Made by a program: the position numbers and the translations under genes. Under the pieces are notes generated by a model. It was not told where the DNA came from, searched no databases, and saw nothing but the letters and a program-made list of their open reading frames with translations. A stretch of 64,000 bases of DNA from positions 1 through 64,000 of the forward strand of contig NZ_JASJCS010000004.1 in NCBI RefSeq assembly GCF_030065885.1, in the 5' to 3' direction. Source of the DNA: Ilumatobacter sp. GTDB lineage: Bacteria > Actinomycetota > Acidimicrobiia > Acidimicrobiales > Ilumatobacteraceae. This document shows positions 8,153 through 16,268 of the stretch, piece after piece (the first letter of the stretch is position 1; each line of letters begins with the position of its first letter).

Positions 8153-9403
8153 TCAGCGTTCGGCGGGCAGCATCAGCCCGCCGATCAGGACAGCGATCTC
8201 GCAACCGGTGCCCGTCGTCTGGCCCGCCGCCTCGCACGTCACCGCCAGCACGATGTTGTCGGACGGGTCGAACGGGATCGGGCTGACCCGCGGTTGGAAC
8301 TCGTTGGCGGCGTTCATCGCGCCGAGGTCCCACTCGTAGAGCAGGTCGCCGTTGCGCAGCAGCTGGGCCGTGCCGAGGTCGCCGTTCGGGTTCTGGAGCA
8401 CGACGTCGGTCAGCCGGAAGTCGGAATCAGGCGGCAACGAGAGCGACTCGCTGCGCTCTTGGGTGATGCCCACGTCGACGGCGATGCGGTACGAGACCGG
8501 ATCGCCCTGCGCCGCCGCGAGCAACGCCGCGTCGACACCGGTGTCCTCGGGCACCGTCGTCTGCGGGGTCGTGACGACCGGCGCCTCCGCGTCGGCTGCG
8601 GCGTCGGCCTCGGCGCCGATCTCGTCCAGACGATCGTCGACGGCGCGTTCGGCAGCGTCTCGAAGCTCGGGACGAACCACGCCGTACCATGCGAGGACGA
8701 CGGCGGCGACCGCGGCGACAGCCGCCAGGAAGCGGCCCACGGTACGGGCGGGGATCGTCGGCGGCTGGATGAGCGACGCTCGGCCCGAGGCCGGCTCGTG
8801 GCCCTGTTCGGTCGCCTCGATCTCGAAGTCGAGCTGCCGCTCGGCCCGCCTGAAGAAGCTCCGCTGCGCTCGCATCCGCAGCCGGACGAGGCTCGACGAT
8901 CCCGGAGCAACCCCGACCGCCGGTGGGTCGAAGGCGCCGTCGACCCGCTCGCTCGGATCGACCAGGTGGAGCCGGCAGCTCGCGAGGTTGTTGCCGTGGT
9001 TCTCGACGATGAATTCGTAGGTGGCGCGACCACGGCCCCGCTGCAACGGCTGGAGCACCGTGATGCGCCGATCGTCGAACGCCGTGACGTCGGCGATGGT
9101 CTCGGCCACGACCGCGTCGTCGGGTGCGCCCTGGGGGATGACCCGGATCGCCAGTGCAGTCGGCCCCGCTGTCGTGGAGTGGATCGCCGGTGGCCTGATG
9201 ACCACCTCGACGACGTCGCGCGACCCGCCGAACAGCGTGACGTTGGGGCGGGTGACGGTGGTCCAGGCCGCCGTCAGGCCGGCGGGGATGATGGTGTACG
9301 ACTCGGTGCGGTCGCTGACGTTCTCGATCGACAGCGCCAGCGACGTCGACTCGCCGGGAACGGCGACGATCTCTTCCTGTGCGAACCAGACCTGCACGGA
9401 CAC
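8153..9403 (-). CDS. Membrane protein with Ig-like N-terminal domains
   Basis: This 416-residue protein convergent to the propeller gene starts with SVQVWFAQEEIVAVPGE, followed by two beta-sandwich-like stretches with conserved spacing (ALSIENVSDRTESYTIIPAG; YEFIVENHGNNLASCRL). One predicted membrane helix (GRFLAAVAAVAAVVLAWYGVV) lies around residue 230. An acidic/Ala linker and an external domain with a pair of cysteines (VTCEAAGQTTGTGC) end it. Similar actinobacterial proteins are annotated only as hypothetical or hydrolytic. I see no catalytic motif. Start GTG 9403 is fixed by TAGCGT 7 bases upstream. Confidence 0.7.
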   Translation of the reverse strand: MSVQVWFAQEEIVAVPGESTSLALSIENVSDRTESYTIIPAGLTAAWTTVTRPNVTLFGGSRDVVEVVIRPPAIHSTTAGPTALAIRVIPQGAPDDAVVAETIADVTAFDDRRITVLQPLQRGRGRATYEFIVENHGNNLASCRLHLVDPSERVDGAFDPPAVGVAPGSSSLVRLRMRAQRSFFRRAERQLDFEIEATEQGHEPASGRASLIQPPTIPARTVGRFLAAVAAVAAVVLAWYGVVRPELRDAAERAVDDRLDEIGAEADAAADAEAPVVTTPQTTVPEDTGVDAALLAAAQGDPVSYRIAVDVGITQERSESLSLPPDSDFRLTDVVLQNPNGDLGTAQLLRNGDLLYEWDLGAMNAANEFQPRVSPIPFDPSDNIVLAVTCEAAGQTTGTGCEIAVLIGGLMLPAER

Positions 9404-9410
9404 GGATGCG

Positions 9411-9416
9411 ACGCTA
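9411..9416 (-). promoter_or_regulatory. -10 element TAGCGT, leaderless
   Basis: On the minus strand TAGCGT is followed by 7 bases and GTG 9403. The divergent hemB promoter is at 9556, so the 140 bases between hold both control regions. Confidence 0.5.
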
Positions 9417-9555
9417 CTGCGCGGCACCCCGACTCCCTCGCCATGCCGCACCTGCGCTCGTCGGGGCCCCGGCCGGTGGGCTTCGTCGCGTGACCGGCGA
9501 CACGCGCGCCGCACGTCACCGCCGCCCGGCCATGTCGACACCGCCGCCGGCCACG

Positions 9556-9561
9556 TACCAT
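9556..9561 (+). promoter_or_regulatory. -10 element TACCAT of hemB
   Basis: TACCAT is followed by 7 bases and ATG 9569. The ATG at 9560 lies within the hexamer, which argues against it as the start. Confidence 0.5.
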
Positions 9562-9568
9562 GCGCTGC

Positions 9569-10582
9569 ATGGCAGCCAGCGGCCGAACGGCCGATTTCCC
9601 CCGGCAGCGGCCGCGCCGGCTCCGCACCACCGCGGCGATGCGAGAGCTGGTCGCCGAGACCTCGGTCTCGGTCAGCGACCTGATCGCCCCGCTCTTCGTC
9701 CGCGAGGGCATCGCCGAACCGGTCGAGATCGCGTCGCTCCCCGGCGTGCACCAGCACACCCGTGACAGTCTCCGCCGGGAGGTGTCCGAGCTCGCCGAGC
9801 TCGGGGTCCGCGCGGTCGTGCTGTTCGGTGTGCCGGCGACGAAGGACGACGTCGGTTCGGGCGCCTTCGACCCGGCCGGCATCGTGCAGCTGGCGCTCGC
9901 CGATCTCGTGAGCGAGGTCGGCGACTCGGTGGTGTTGATCGCCGACCTCTGCGTCGACGAGTACACGAGCCACGGCCACTGCGGCATCGTGCGCCCCGAC
10001 GGCTCGGTCGACAACGACGCAACGATCGAGATCTACGCACGTGCCGCCGTCGCCCAGGCGACTGCCGGGGCGCACGTCGTCGCCCCCAGCGGGATGATGG
10101 ACGGCCAGGTGGCCGCCATCCGCGATGCGCTCGACGGTGCGGGCTTCGCCGACGTGTCGATCCTCGGGTACTCGGCCAAGTACGCCAGCGGGCTCTACGG
10201 GCCGTTCCGCGACGCAGTCGACGTCACGATCACCGACGGCGGCGACCGCAAGGGGTACCAGCAGGACCCGCGCAACCGGCGCGAGGCCCTCGTCGAGGTC
10301 CACGCCGATCTCGCGCAAGGTGCCGACATGGTGATGGTGAAGCCGGCGCTCGCGTATCTCGACGTGATCAGCGCGGTGCGGGCCGAGGTCGACGTGCCGG
10401 TCGCCGCGTACCACGTGAGCGGCGAGTACTCGATGATCAAGGCGGCGGCGGCCAACGGCTGGATCGACCACGACGCGGTCGCGCTCGAGCACCTGACCGC
10501 GATCAGGCGTGCCGGCGCCGACCTCGTGCTGACCTACCTGACGAGATGGTTCGCCGAGCGAGCCGCGGGGGCGTCGTCGTGA
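9569..10582 (+). CDS. hemB: Delta-aminolevulinic acid dehydratase (porphobilinogen synthase)
   Basis: The 337-residue enzyme condenses two 5-aminolevulinates to porphobilinogen. Both active-site lysines are present: GYSAKYASG (about K204) and MVKPALAYLD (about K258, the Schiff-base Lys). The sequence DLCVDEYTSHGHCGI has the Cys/His pattern of the zinc-using class. N-terminal RPRRLRTTAAMRELV is the usual arm. The leaderless promoter favours ATG 9569 over 9560. The TGA stop overlaps GTG 10579 of hemL (GTGA), pointing to coupled translation. Confidence 0.94.
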   Translation: MAASGRTADFPRQRPRRLRTTAAMRELVAETSVSVSDLIAPLFVREGIAEPVEIASLPGVHQHTRDSLRREVSELAELGVRAVVLFGVPATKDDVGSGAFDPAGIVQLALADLVSEVGDSVVLIADLCVDEYTSHGHCGIVRPDGSVDNDATIEIYARAAVAQATAGAHVVAPSGMMDGQVAAIRDALDGAGFADVSILGYSAKYASGLYGPFRDAVDVTITDGGDRKGYQQDPRNRREALVEVHADLAQGADMVMVKPALAYLDVISAVRAEVDVPVAAYHVSGEYSMIKAAAANGWIDHDAVALEHLTAIRRAGADLVLTYLTRWFAERAAGASS

Positions 10583-11925
10583 TCCCGCTCTGCGACCCCG
10601 AGCGCTGCGCCGGCGCCGGGTGCACCGCCACGGTCTGCGTGGGCGCAGGCGTGCCGTCCAACGACGAGCTCTTCGAACGGTCCGCGGTGGTGATCCCCGG
10701 GGGCGTGAATTCGTCGATCCGGGCGTTCAAGTCGGTCGGTGGCCGCCCGTACCTCGTCGCTCGCGCCGAGGGCGCCCGGATCTGGGACGTCGAGGGCAGC
10801 GAGTACATCGACCTCGTCCAGAGCTACGGGGCGGTCATCCTCGGCCACGCACATCCCGCCATCACCGCGGCGGTGACCGAGGCCGCGGCCGGCGGCACCT
10901 CGTACGGCGCGCCCACCCCCCGCGAGATGAAGCTCGCCGAGACGATCGCCGACCGGGTGCGTTCCTGCGAGCAGGTCCGGTTCATGAACTCGGGCACCGA
11001 GGCCACCAGCACAGCGGTGCGACTCGCGCGCGGCTACACGGGCCGTGACCGCGTCGTGATCTTCCACGGCAACTTCCACGGCGCCACCGACGCGCTGTTG
11101 GCGGCCGGCGGTAGCGGCGTCGCGACGCTCGGCCTGCCCGGCACCGCAGGCGTGCCGAACGGCGCCGTCGCCGAGACGATGGTCGTGCCCTACAACGTCG
11201 TGCCGGCGCTCGACGAGACGATCGCCTGCGTCATGGTCGAACCGGTCGCCGCCAACATGGGTGTCGTTGCACCGCAGCCCGGCTTCCTCGACGGGCTGCG
11301 CCGGGAGTGCGACCGCGTCGGTGCCGTGCTCGTGTTCGACGAGGTGATCACCGGATTCCGGCTCGGCGAGGGCGGCGCGCAGGCCAAGTACGACGTCACG
11401 CCGGACCTGACGACGTTCGGCAAGGTGATCGGCGGTGGCCTGCCGATCGGTGCGGTCGGTGGCCGTCGCGAGATCATGGAGACCCTGTCGCCGCTCGGAC
11501 CGGTGTTCCACGCCGGCACCCTGTCGGGCAACCCCATCGCCACCGCGGCCGGACTCGCGGCGCTCGATCTGCTCGACGGCGACGTCTACATCGAGTTGAT
11601 GGCGAGGGCGCGCCACCTGTCCTCGCTCCTCCGAGACGCCTGCGCGTCGGCCGGGTTCCCGGCCCGCTTCCCCGTCGTCGGCACGCTGCTCGGCATGGTG
11701 TGCGGCGACGTCGCGACACCGATCGACTTCGACGGCGCCAAGCAGACCGACGAGGCCGCGTACGCCCGCTTCTTCCACGCCATGCTCGACGAGGGTGTCG
11801 CCATGGCGCCGGGCGCGTACGAGGCGATCTTCGTGGGCGCTGCGCACACCGACGCCGTGATCGACGAGATCGCCGAACGCGCTCACCGCGCCGCAGCCGT
11901 CGCGGCGGGCACCGCGCCGACCTGA
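10579..11925 (+). CDS. hemL: Glutamate-1-semialdehyde 2,1-aminomutase with a Cys-rich head
   Basis: A PLP-dependent class III aminotransferase fold converts glutamate-1-semialdehyde to 5-aminolevulinate. The canonical protein begins at NDELFERSAVVIPGGVNSSIRAF; further motifs are MNSGTEATSTAVRLAR, VFDEVITGFR and TTFGKVIGGGLPIGA with the PLP lysine (about 282). GTG 10579, overlapping the hemB stop, gives 448 residues and adds a 24-residue head with cysteines at 5, 10, 15 and 20 (CX4CX4CX4C). All but one or two of its codons end in G or C, as in real coding DNA here. The alternative start GTG 10651 would give the standard length. Confidence 0.92.
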   Translation: MIPLCDPERCAGAGCTATVCVGAGVPSNDELFERSAVVIPGGVNSSIRAFKSVGGRPYLVARAEGARIWDVEGSEYIDLVQSYGAVILGHAHPAITAAVTEAAAGGTSYGAPTPREMKLAETIADRVRSCEQVRFMNSGTEATSTAVRLARGYTGRDRVVIFHGNFHGATDALLAAGGSGVATLGLPGTAGVPNGAVAETMVVPYNVVPALDETIACVMVEPVAANMGVVAPQPGFLDGLRRECDRVGAVLVFDEVITGFRLGEGGAQAKYDVTPDLTTFGKVIGGGLPIGAVGGRREIMETLSPLGPVFHAGTLSGNPIATAAGLAALDLLDGDVYIELMARARHLSSLLRDACASAGFPARFPVVGTLLGMVCGDVATPIDFDGAKQTDEAAYARFFHAMLDEGVAMAPGAYEAIFVGAAHTDAVIDEIAERAHRAAAVAAGTAPT

Positions 11926-11960
11926 GGCTCGACGTACCCCGCCGGCGGCGGGCGAGCCGG

Positions 11961-11966
11961 TAGCGT
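11961..11966 (+). promoter_or_regulatory. -10 element TAGCGT before a micro-ORF
   Basis: TAGCGT is followed by 10 bases and the ATG of a 12-codon ORF at 11977. The spacing is slightly longer than at the other leaderless starts, so a leader of a few bases is possible. Confidence 0.4.
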
Positions 11967-11976
11967 CGGCGGCGTC

Positions 11977-12015
11977 ATGCAGTGGTTCACGCGCTCCGAC
12001 GCGCGGCCGGGCTGA
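11977..12015 (+). CDS. 12-codon leader micro-ORF coupled to the next gene
   Basis: ATG at 11977 opens a 12-codon ORF (MQWFTRSDARPG) right after a TAGCGT promoter element. Its TGA overlaps the ATG of the downstream gene as TGATG at 12013-12017. Ribosomes ending here could restart on the main gene, which has no Shine-Dalgarno site. Two further genes in this window have the same arrangement. In-frame GTG 11982 of the main gene is the competing explanation. Confidence 0.4.
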   Translation: MQWFTRSDARPG

Positions 12016-12737
12016 TGCGGGAGATCTTCAGCATCAGGTTCTTCGCCGCTGTCGGTGCCGTCATCGGGTTGTTCTTCCTGCTCTCGACGATCTTCGCGAC
12101 GCGCACGGTGATCGAGCGAGGGGGTGGGGACGACGGGCCGGCGGTCGAGCGGCACCGGATCGACCTCGTCGAGCAGGTGTTCTCGTCGCGCAACAGCGGC
12201 TTCCGCATCGACGCGGACGGCGTCGCGGCCAACGACACCGACCTGATCATCGACGGTCGTCGGTCGCTCCGTGTGGTCGCCGACACCCCCGGCGTCGACC
12301 TGTGCCCCCGGTTCGGTGAGATCGGCGCCTGCGCCGTCGTCGCCGATCTGCTCGGCGAGGGCGTCGTCTGGTTCGCACTCGTGCCCATGGGTCCGGACCG
12401 CACCGTCGAGATGCCGGCCATCGACACGCTCGACGACGGGCTGGCGACGTTGGTCAACGGCTGGCAGGTGCCGTTCGCGCCGGTGCTCGACCGTCGCTGC
12501 CCGGACGAGTTCGACTCGTACCGGCAGTTCCGTGACGTGCTCGGTGACGACTTCACCAGCATCTTCGGGATCGAGGAGCGCCGACTGATCGCCGTCGCGT
12601 GCCGAACCCGCGTCGACTATGCGCCCGAGCCGGCACCCACCTCGCCGACGACGAGCACCACCTCGACGAGCACGTCGACCACCACGTCCACCGTCGTCGA
12701 GCTCGACGCGGAAGCGGGCGAGGCGCTCACGCCCTGA
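12015..12737 (+). CDS. Membrane-anchored protein with Ser/Thr-rich tail
   Basis: The 240-residue product begins MREIFSIRFFAAVGAVIGLF, a signal-anchor helix, followed by an external domain of about 180 residues with two cysteine pairs (CPRFGEIGAC, and RRC..ACR). A disordered tail of Ser/Thr/Pro repeats (TSTTSTSTSTTTST) ends it. I do not recognise the family; an envelope location is inferred. I placed the start at ATG 12015, coupled to the micro-ORF stop; GTG 11982 would add 11 residues. Its stop abuts the convergent stop of the next gene in a TGATCA palindrome with no gap. Confidence 0.65.
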   Translation: MREIFSIRFFAAVGAVIGLFFLLSTIFATRTVIERGGGDDGPAVERHRIDLVEQVFSSRNSGFRIDADGVAANDTDLIIDGRRSLRVVADTPGVDLCPRFGEIGACAVVADLLGEGVVWFALVPMGPDRTVEMPAIDTLDDGLATLVNGWQVPFAPVLDRRCPDEFDSYRQFRDVLGDDFTSIFGIEERRLIAVACRTRVDYAPEPAPTSPTTSTTSTSTSTTTSTVVELDAEAGEALTP

Positions 12738-13691
12738 TCAGGCGAGGCTGCGGATCGCCGCCGCAGCTGCGAGGCCGGAATTGAACGCGCCCTCGACCTT
12801 CGGCCCGGCGAACAGGTCGCCTGCCAGCGCGACCTGGTGCTCGGCATCGACCCAGCACGCGGCGGGCCACGGGTCGATCGGCCCCGCGAAGCGCCACTTC
12901 TTCAGTTGCGACTCGACCACCTCTGCGTCGCCGAGCCACGGGCGGGCCCGCTCGAGCAGCACGGTCAGCGCGTCGGCCGGGTCGTCGTCCCAGTGCTGCT
13001 CGCTCCAGGGTTGGGTCGCGTGGAAGGTCAGGGCCGGCACGTCGCTGATGCCCTTGGCGTGGTTGTCGCCGATGAAGCCGAACGGCGCGTCGGGATCGGC
13101 CGGATCGAACTGGACGCCACCGGGGGCCGGGACGGCGCCGGGCCGATCGAGGACGACGAGCGCGCCGATCGTGCGGTGGTAGGCGCGCCGGAACAGCTCC
13201 TCCGGTAGGTCGAGCTCGGCTTGGGCGAGCAGCGCCCACGACTGCTGCACGGGGCTCGTCACCACGAGCGCGTCGGCGCTCATGGCAGCGCCGTCGTCGA
13301 GCACGACGCTCCAGCCGTCTTCGGTCGGTCGCAGCGTGAACACCATGTGCCCGGTCCGACAGTCGAGGCCGCCGGCGAGGTCCTTGGCGAGCGAGTTCAT
13401 GCCCCGCGTGCCGACGTAGCGCGGGTGGCCGTCCTCGCGACCGGTGAACCCGTGGCACCACACCGCAGCCACGTCGCGCGCCAGCCAGTCGTCGACCTGC
13501 CGCCGGAAGTCGTCGCCGCGGACCGTGAAGAACTGCGCGCCGTGATCGAGGGTCGCGCCGGCGATCCGCCGCGTCGCGAGGCGCCCTCCGACCGAGCGGC
13601 CCTTGTCGACCACGACGACCTCGTGCTCGGTCGCGAGCTCACGGGCGGCGACGAGACCGGACAGGCCAGCCCCGACCACGACCACGCGCAC
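12738..13691 (-). CDS. FAD-dependent amine oxidase/renalase-like oxidoreductase
   Basis: The 317-residue protein starts VRVVVVGAGLSGLVAARELA, the GxGxxG dinucleotide-binding motif, then VVVVDKGRSVGGRLATRR, the second FAD motif with the GGR signature. Late in the protein VALAGDLFAGPKVEGAFNSG is the C-terminal FAD motif. It resembles renalase-type and amine-oxidase-like flavoproteins; the substrate is unknown. GTG 13691 starts 5 bases after the hydrolase stop, so it is the last gene of the four-gene minus-strand operon beginning at 16268. Upstream open frame lies inside the hydrolase gene and is not used. Confidence 0.8.
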   Translation of the reverse strand: MRVVVVGAGLSGLVAARELATEHEVVVVDKGRSVGGRLATRRIAGATLDHGAQFFTVRGDDFRRQVDDWLARDVAAVWCHGFTGREDGHPRYVGTRGMNSLAKDLAGGLDCRTGHMVFTLRPTEDGWSVVLDDGAAMSADALVVTSPVQQSWALLAQAELDLPEELFRRAYHRTIGALVVLDRPGAVPAPGGVQFDPADPDAPFGFIGDNHAKGISDVPALTFHATQPWSEQHWDDDPADALTVLLERARPWLGDAEVVESQLKKWRFAGPIDPWPAACWVDAEHQVALAGDLFAGPKVEGAFNSGLAAAAAIRSLA

Positions 13692-13696
13692 GCCGG

Positions 13697-14551
13697 TCAG
13701 CCCGTCAGCTCGTGGTCGGCCGCCTCGTCCACGCTCAGCCGGTGCGCTGCTTCGGCCCGGTGGAGGAAGTCGAGCAACACGCGGTTGAACGTGGTGCCGT
13801 GCTCGATCATGAACCCGTGGGCCGCTCCGCTGATGACCACGAGCTCGGCGGTCGGCACGAGCTCGGCGATCTCCTCCGCGTCGCCCCTCGGCGTCAGGAT
13901 GTCCTGGTTGCCGACCATCACCATCGTCGGCTTGTCGACCTGGTGGAGCCGGTCGCGCACGTGATCGTCGATCGCCAGGATGCCGGCGACCTGCCCGGCG
14001 AACGCGTGTGGTGGGCGGGAGAGCGCGAGCGGTCCCATCCAGCCCACGGCCGGGCTGATCCGCCGGAACGAGCGCGGTCCGATCATCCAGCGCGCGGCTT
14101 CCTTGGTCATCGCGCCCATGCCTCGGGTCTCGGCGATCTCGGCCCATTCGGCGAGCAGCTCGCGCCGCCACTGGTGATGACGGCACGCGGTACACGCCAG
14201 CGTGAGCGATCGGATGCGCTCCTCGTGACGGAGCGCCAGGAGCTGCGTGATGACCCCGCCCATCGACGCCCCGACGACGTGGGCGGTATCGACGCCGGCG
14301 TGGTCGAGCACCGCGGCGGCGTCGTCAGCCATCTGCTCCATCGAGTAGGCGCCGTACGGCTTGTCGGAGCGACCGGCGCCGCGGTTGTCCATGGCGATCG
14401 TCCGGAACGAGGAGGCCATCGCGAGCCGTTGCACGTTCCAGAGGTGCTTGTCGGCCCCGAGGCCCTGGATCATCAGCACCGGTGGACCGTGCCGGCGGCC
14501 GGTCTCGGTGTAGTGCAGGCGGACACCGTCGCTCGATCGTACGTACGGCAT
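13697..14551 (-). CDS. Alpha/beta-fold hydrolase
   Basis: This 284-residue protein has the alpha/beta hydrolase pattern: HYTETGRRHGPPVLMIQGLG (oxyanion region), DNRGAGRSDKP, the nucleophile elbow VGASMGG with Ser near residue 96, the acid in VGNQDILTP and the catalytic His in ISGAAHGFM. It is close to esterase or dienelactone-hydrolase-like enzymes; the substrate cannot be read. The start ATG overlaps the stop of the acyltransferase-like gene as TGATG, which fixes it and implies coupling. Confidence 0.85.
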   Translation of the reverse strand: MPYVRSSDGVRLHYTETGRRHGPPVLMIQGLGADKHLWNVQRLAMASSFRTIAMDNRGAGRSDKPYGAYSMEQMADDAAAVLDHAGVDTAHVVGASMGGVITQLLALRHEERIRSLTLACTACRHHQWRRELLAEWAEIAETRGMGAMTKEAARWMIGPRSFRRISPAVGWMGPLALSRPPHAFAGQVAGILAIDDHVRDRLHQVDKPTMVMVGNQDILTPRGDAEEIAELVPTAELVVISGAAHGFMIEHGTTFNRVLLDFLHRAEAAHRLSVDEAADHELTG

Positions 14552-15297
14552 CAGAGCCCCCCGATGCCGCCGAGCGGCAGCCAGTCGAGCGGCGTCCCCG
14601 TCAAGGTGCCGCCGAGCTCGTCGAGCACGTCGTCGATGCGTTCGAGCAGGAGGTCGGCGAGCTCGAGCTCGGCCAACGGGCCGCGCCGCTTCTGGGTCGG
14701 GCGGATCGGCGGGCCGATCTCGACCCGGGCGTTGCGCCGCATCGGCACCGACGTGGTCGCGGCCGGCAGCAACCGGGCGCGAGCGGCGACGGCGGCGCCG
14801 ACGAGATGGTGGTCGATGAGGCCGGCTCGCCGGTTGGTCCACTCGTGGTCGGCCCCGAGCACGATCACCTGGCCGGCTCGGAGCGCTCCTTCCAGCTCGT
14901 CCTCGATGGGCAGCAGGCCGCCGAGGCGCTGCATCATCGGCCCGAGGGGCGCGACGTCGGGCCGGCCCACGAACCGCACCGGGCGATCGACGGCCGCACC
15001 GATCGACAGCGCAGCGAACAGCGGCGCCAGGGCGAACCGCCTCGCATTCACGACGATGAGCGCGCCGGCCCGCTTGGGCACGTGCTCGATGCCGCCGATC
15101 GCGACGTTCCAGCGCAGCCGACTGATGGTCCACACGCGGTCGACGAACCGGTTGTCGCGACCCCAGTCGTCGACGTTGTTGGCGGTCCAGTCGAAAGCGT
15201 GGCGGGCGGTGCCCTCGGCCACCGACAGCGCGGTGGAACCCGCCGTGCGGGCGGGCATCGTGACGACGTCGGCCAGGCGCTGCGCAGGCGTCGGCAT
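14551..15297 (-). CDS. PlsC-like acyltransferase-fold protein with degenerate motifs
   Basis: The 248-residue protein aligns by eye with the actinobacterial PlsC-like proteins found next to a GalE2-like epimerase (mycobacterial Rv0501/Rv0502 type). The central block VPKRAGALIVVNARRF..RFVGRPDVAPLGPMMQRLGGLLPIEDE has the order of the family. But the catalytic NHX4D is replaced by NARRFALAP, with neither His nor Asp, and the usual FPEGTRS is VIVLGADHEWTN. It may therefore be a non-catalytic lipid-binding relative. Start ATG overlaps the epimerase stop (TGATG). It is the second gene of its operon. Confidence 0.7.
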   Translation of the reverse strand: MPTPAQRLADVVTMPARTAGSTALSVAEGTARHAFDWTANNVDDWGRDNRFVDRVWTISRLRWNVAIGGIEHVPKRAGALIVVNARRFALAPLFAALSIGAAVDRPVRFVGRPDVAPLGPMMQRLGGLLPIEDELEGALRAGQVIVLGADHEWTNRRAGLIDHHLVGAAVAARARLLPAATTSVPMRRNARVEIGPPIRPTQKRRGPLAELELADLLLERIDDVLDELGGTLTGTPLDWLPLGGIGGL

Positions 15298-16268
15298 CAC
15301 GCCACCGCCTTCTCGGCCGGCACGTGGACGACGCTCGGCCAGCCGTAGAGCTGGTCGATGACGTCGCCCGTGAACGTCGACGGTGCGAAGCCGAGCACCT
15401 CGCGGGCCCTGGCATTGTCGGCCAGGCGACCCCGGTGGAGCATCTCTTGCACGTGATCGGGCAACGGCGAACCGGCGAGGTACGACAGGCCCCGTGCCAG
15501 TGCCCACTCCGGGCCGAGGAGGGGGAGGGCGATGCGCTTGCCGCGGCGGGCGGCCTGCAGCGCAGTGATCGCACCCGGCGCCACGATGTTGAGCGGCTCG
15601 TCGATGCGTGCCTTCGCCGCCGCGACGAACGCCTCGGCGGCGTCGTGCTGGTGGATGACCGCGAAGGGCGGGTCGGCCAGGGCGCTGAACGGCACGACCG
15701 GCATCCGCAACACGCGGCCGAGCGCGCTCGGCACGTGCGGACCGAGCACCGTCGCCAAGCGCAGCGCGCCGACGGTCACGCCGATGCGGGCACCGATCGC
15801 GTTCGCGGTCTCCTCGATGTCGGCGACCATGAGCCCGTAGTCGCTCGTCGGGTCGGGCGGCACGCGCTCGCTCGGCCGGGTGACCGTACCCCGGCGGCGC
15901 CCGTAGATCTCGATGCCGCTGCGGACCACGATCGACTCGAGTGCCCGGCACTCGGCGGCGGCACCGAGGATCGAGGTCACCGCGTCGTCGGTCAGCATCC
16001 GGGCGGTGGCTGTGGCGGCGCGGGCGTGCGGCTCCCAGACGGCGATGTGCACGACGACGTGAGGGTTGAACGCCAGCACCGTCTCGACCGTGCGGTCGTG
16101 CTGACCTGGGACGATACGATGGAACACCGTCCGGCGCAGACGTCGGCGAGGGGGGTCGGCGTCGATGCCCTCGAGCGAACCCACCCACGGTTCGTCTTCG
16201 AGCAGACTGGCGACCCGTGAGCCGAGCTCGCCGCCCATCCCGCTCACCAGCACCCGCATGCCTGCCAT
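15297..16268 (-). CDS. NAD-dependent epimerase/dehydratase (GalE2-like)
   Basis: The 323-residue extended SDR protein begins MAGMRVLVSGMGGELGSRVASLL, a Gly-rich NAD-binding turn that departs from the standard TGxxGxxG. A candidate active-site Tyr appears in PTSDYGLMVADIE, as YxxxV rather than YxxxK. C-terminal PDHVQEMLHRGRLADNARA and EVLGFAPSTFTGDVI are typical of sugar-nucleotide epimerase relatives. It heads a four-gene operon with TGATG coupling to the next gene. The start at 16268 follows TAGCGT by 7 bases; ATG 16259 is the alternative. The substrate is unknown. Confidence 0.78.
   Translation of the reverse strand: MAGMRVLVSGMGGELGSRVASLLEDEPWVGSLEGIDADPPRRRLRRTVFHRIVPGQHDRTVETVLAFNPHVVVHIAVWEPHARAATATARMLTDDAVTSILGAAAECRALESIVVRSGIEIYGRRRGTVTRPSERVPPDPTSDYGLMVADIEETANAIGARIGVTVGALRLATVLGPHVPSALGRVLRMPVVPFSALADPPFAVIHQHDAAEAFVAAAKARIDEPLNIVAPGAITALQAARRGKRIALPLLGPEWALARGLSYLAGSPLPDHVQEMLHRGRLADNARAREVLGFAPSTFTGDVIDQLYGWPSVVHVPAEKAVA

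Noticed and set aside
9560-9568. hemB start at ATG 9560
   Set aside because: It overlaps the TACCAT -10 hexamer; ATG 9569 fits the leaderless spacing.
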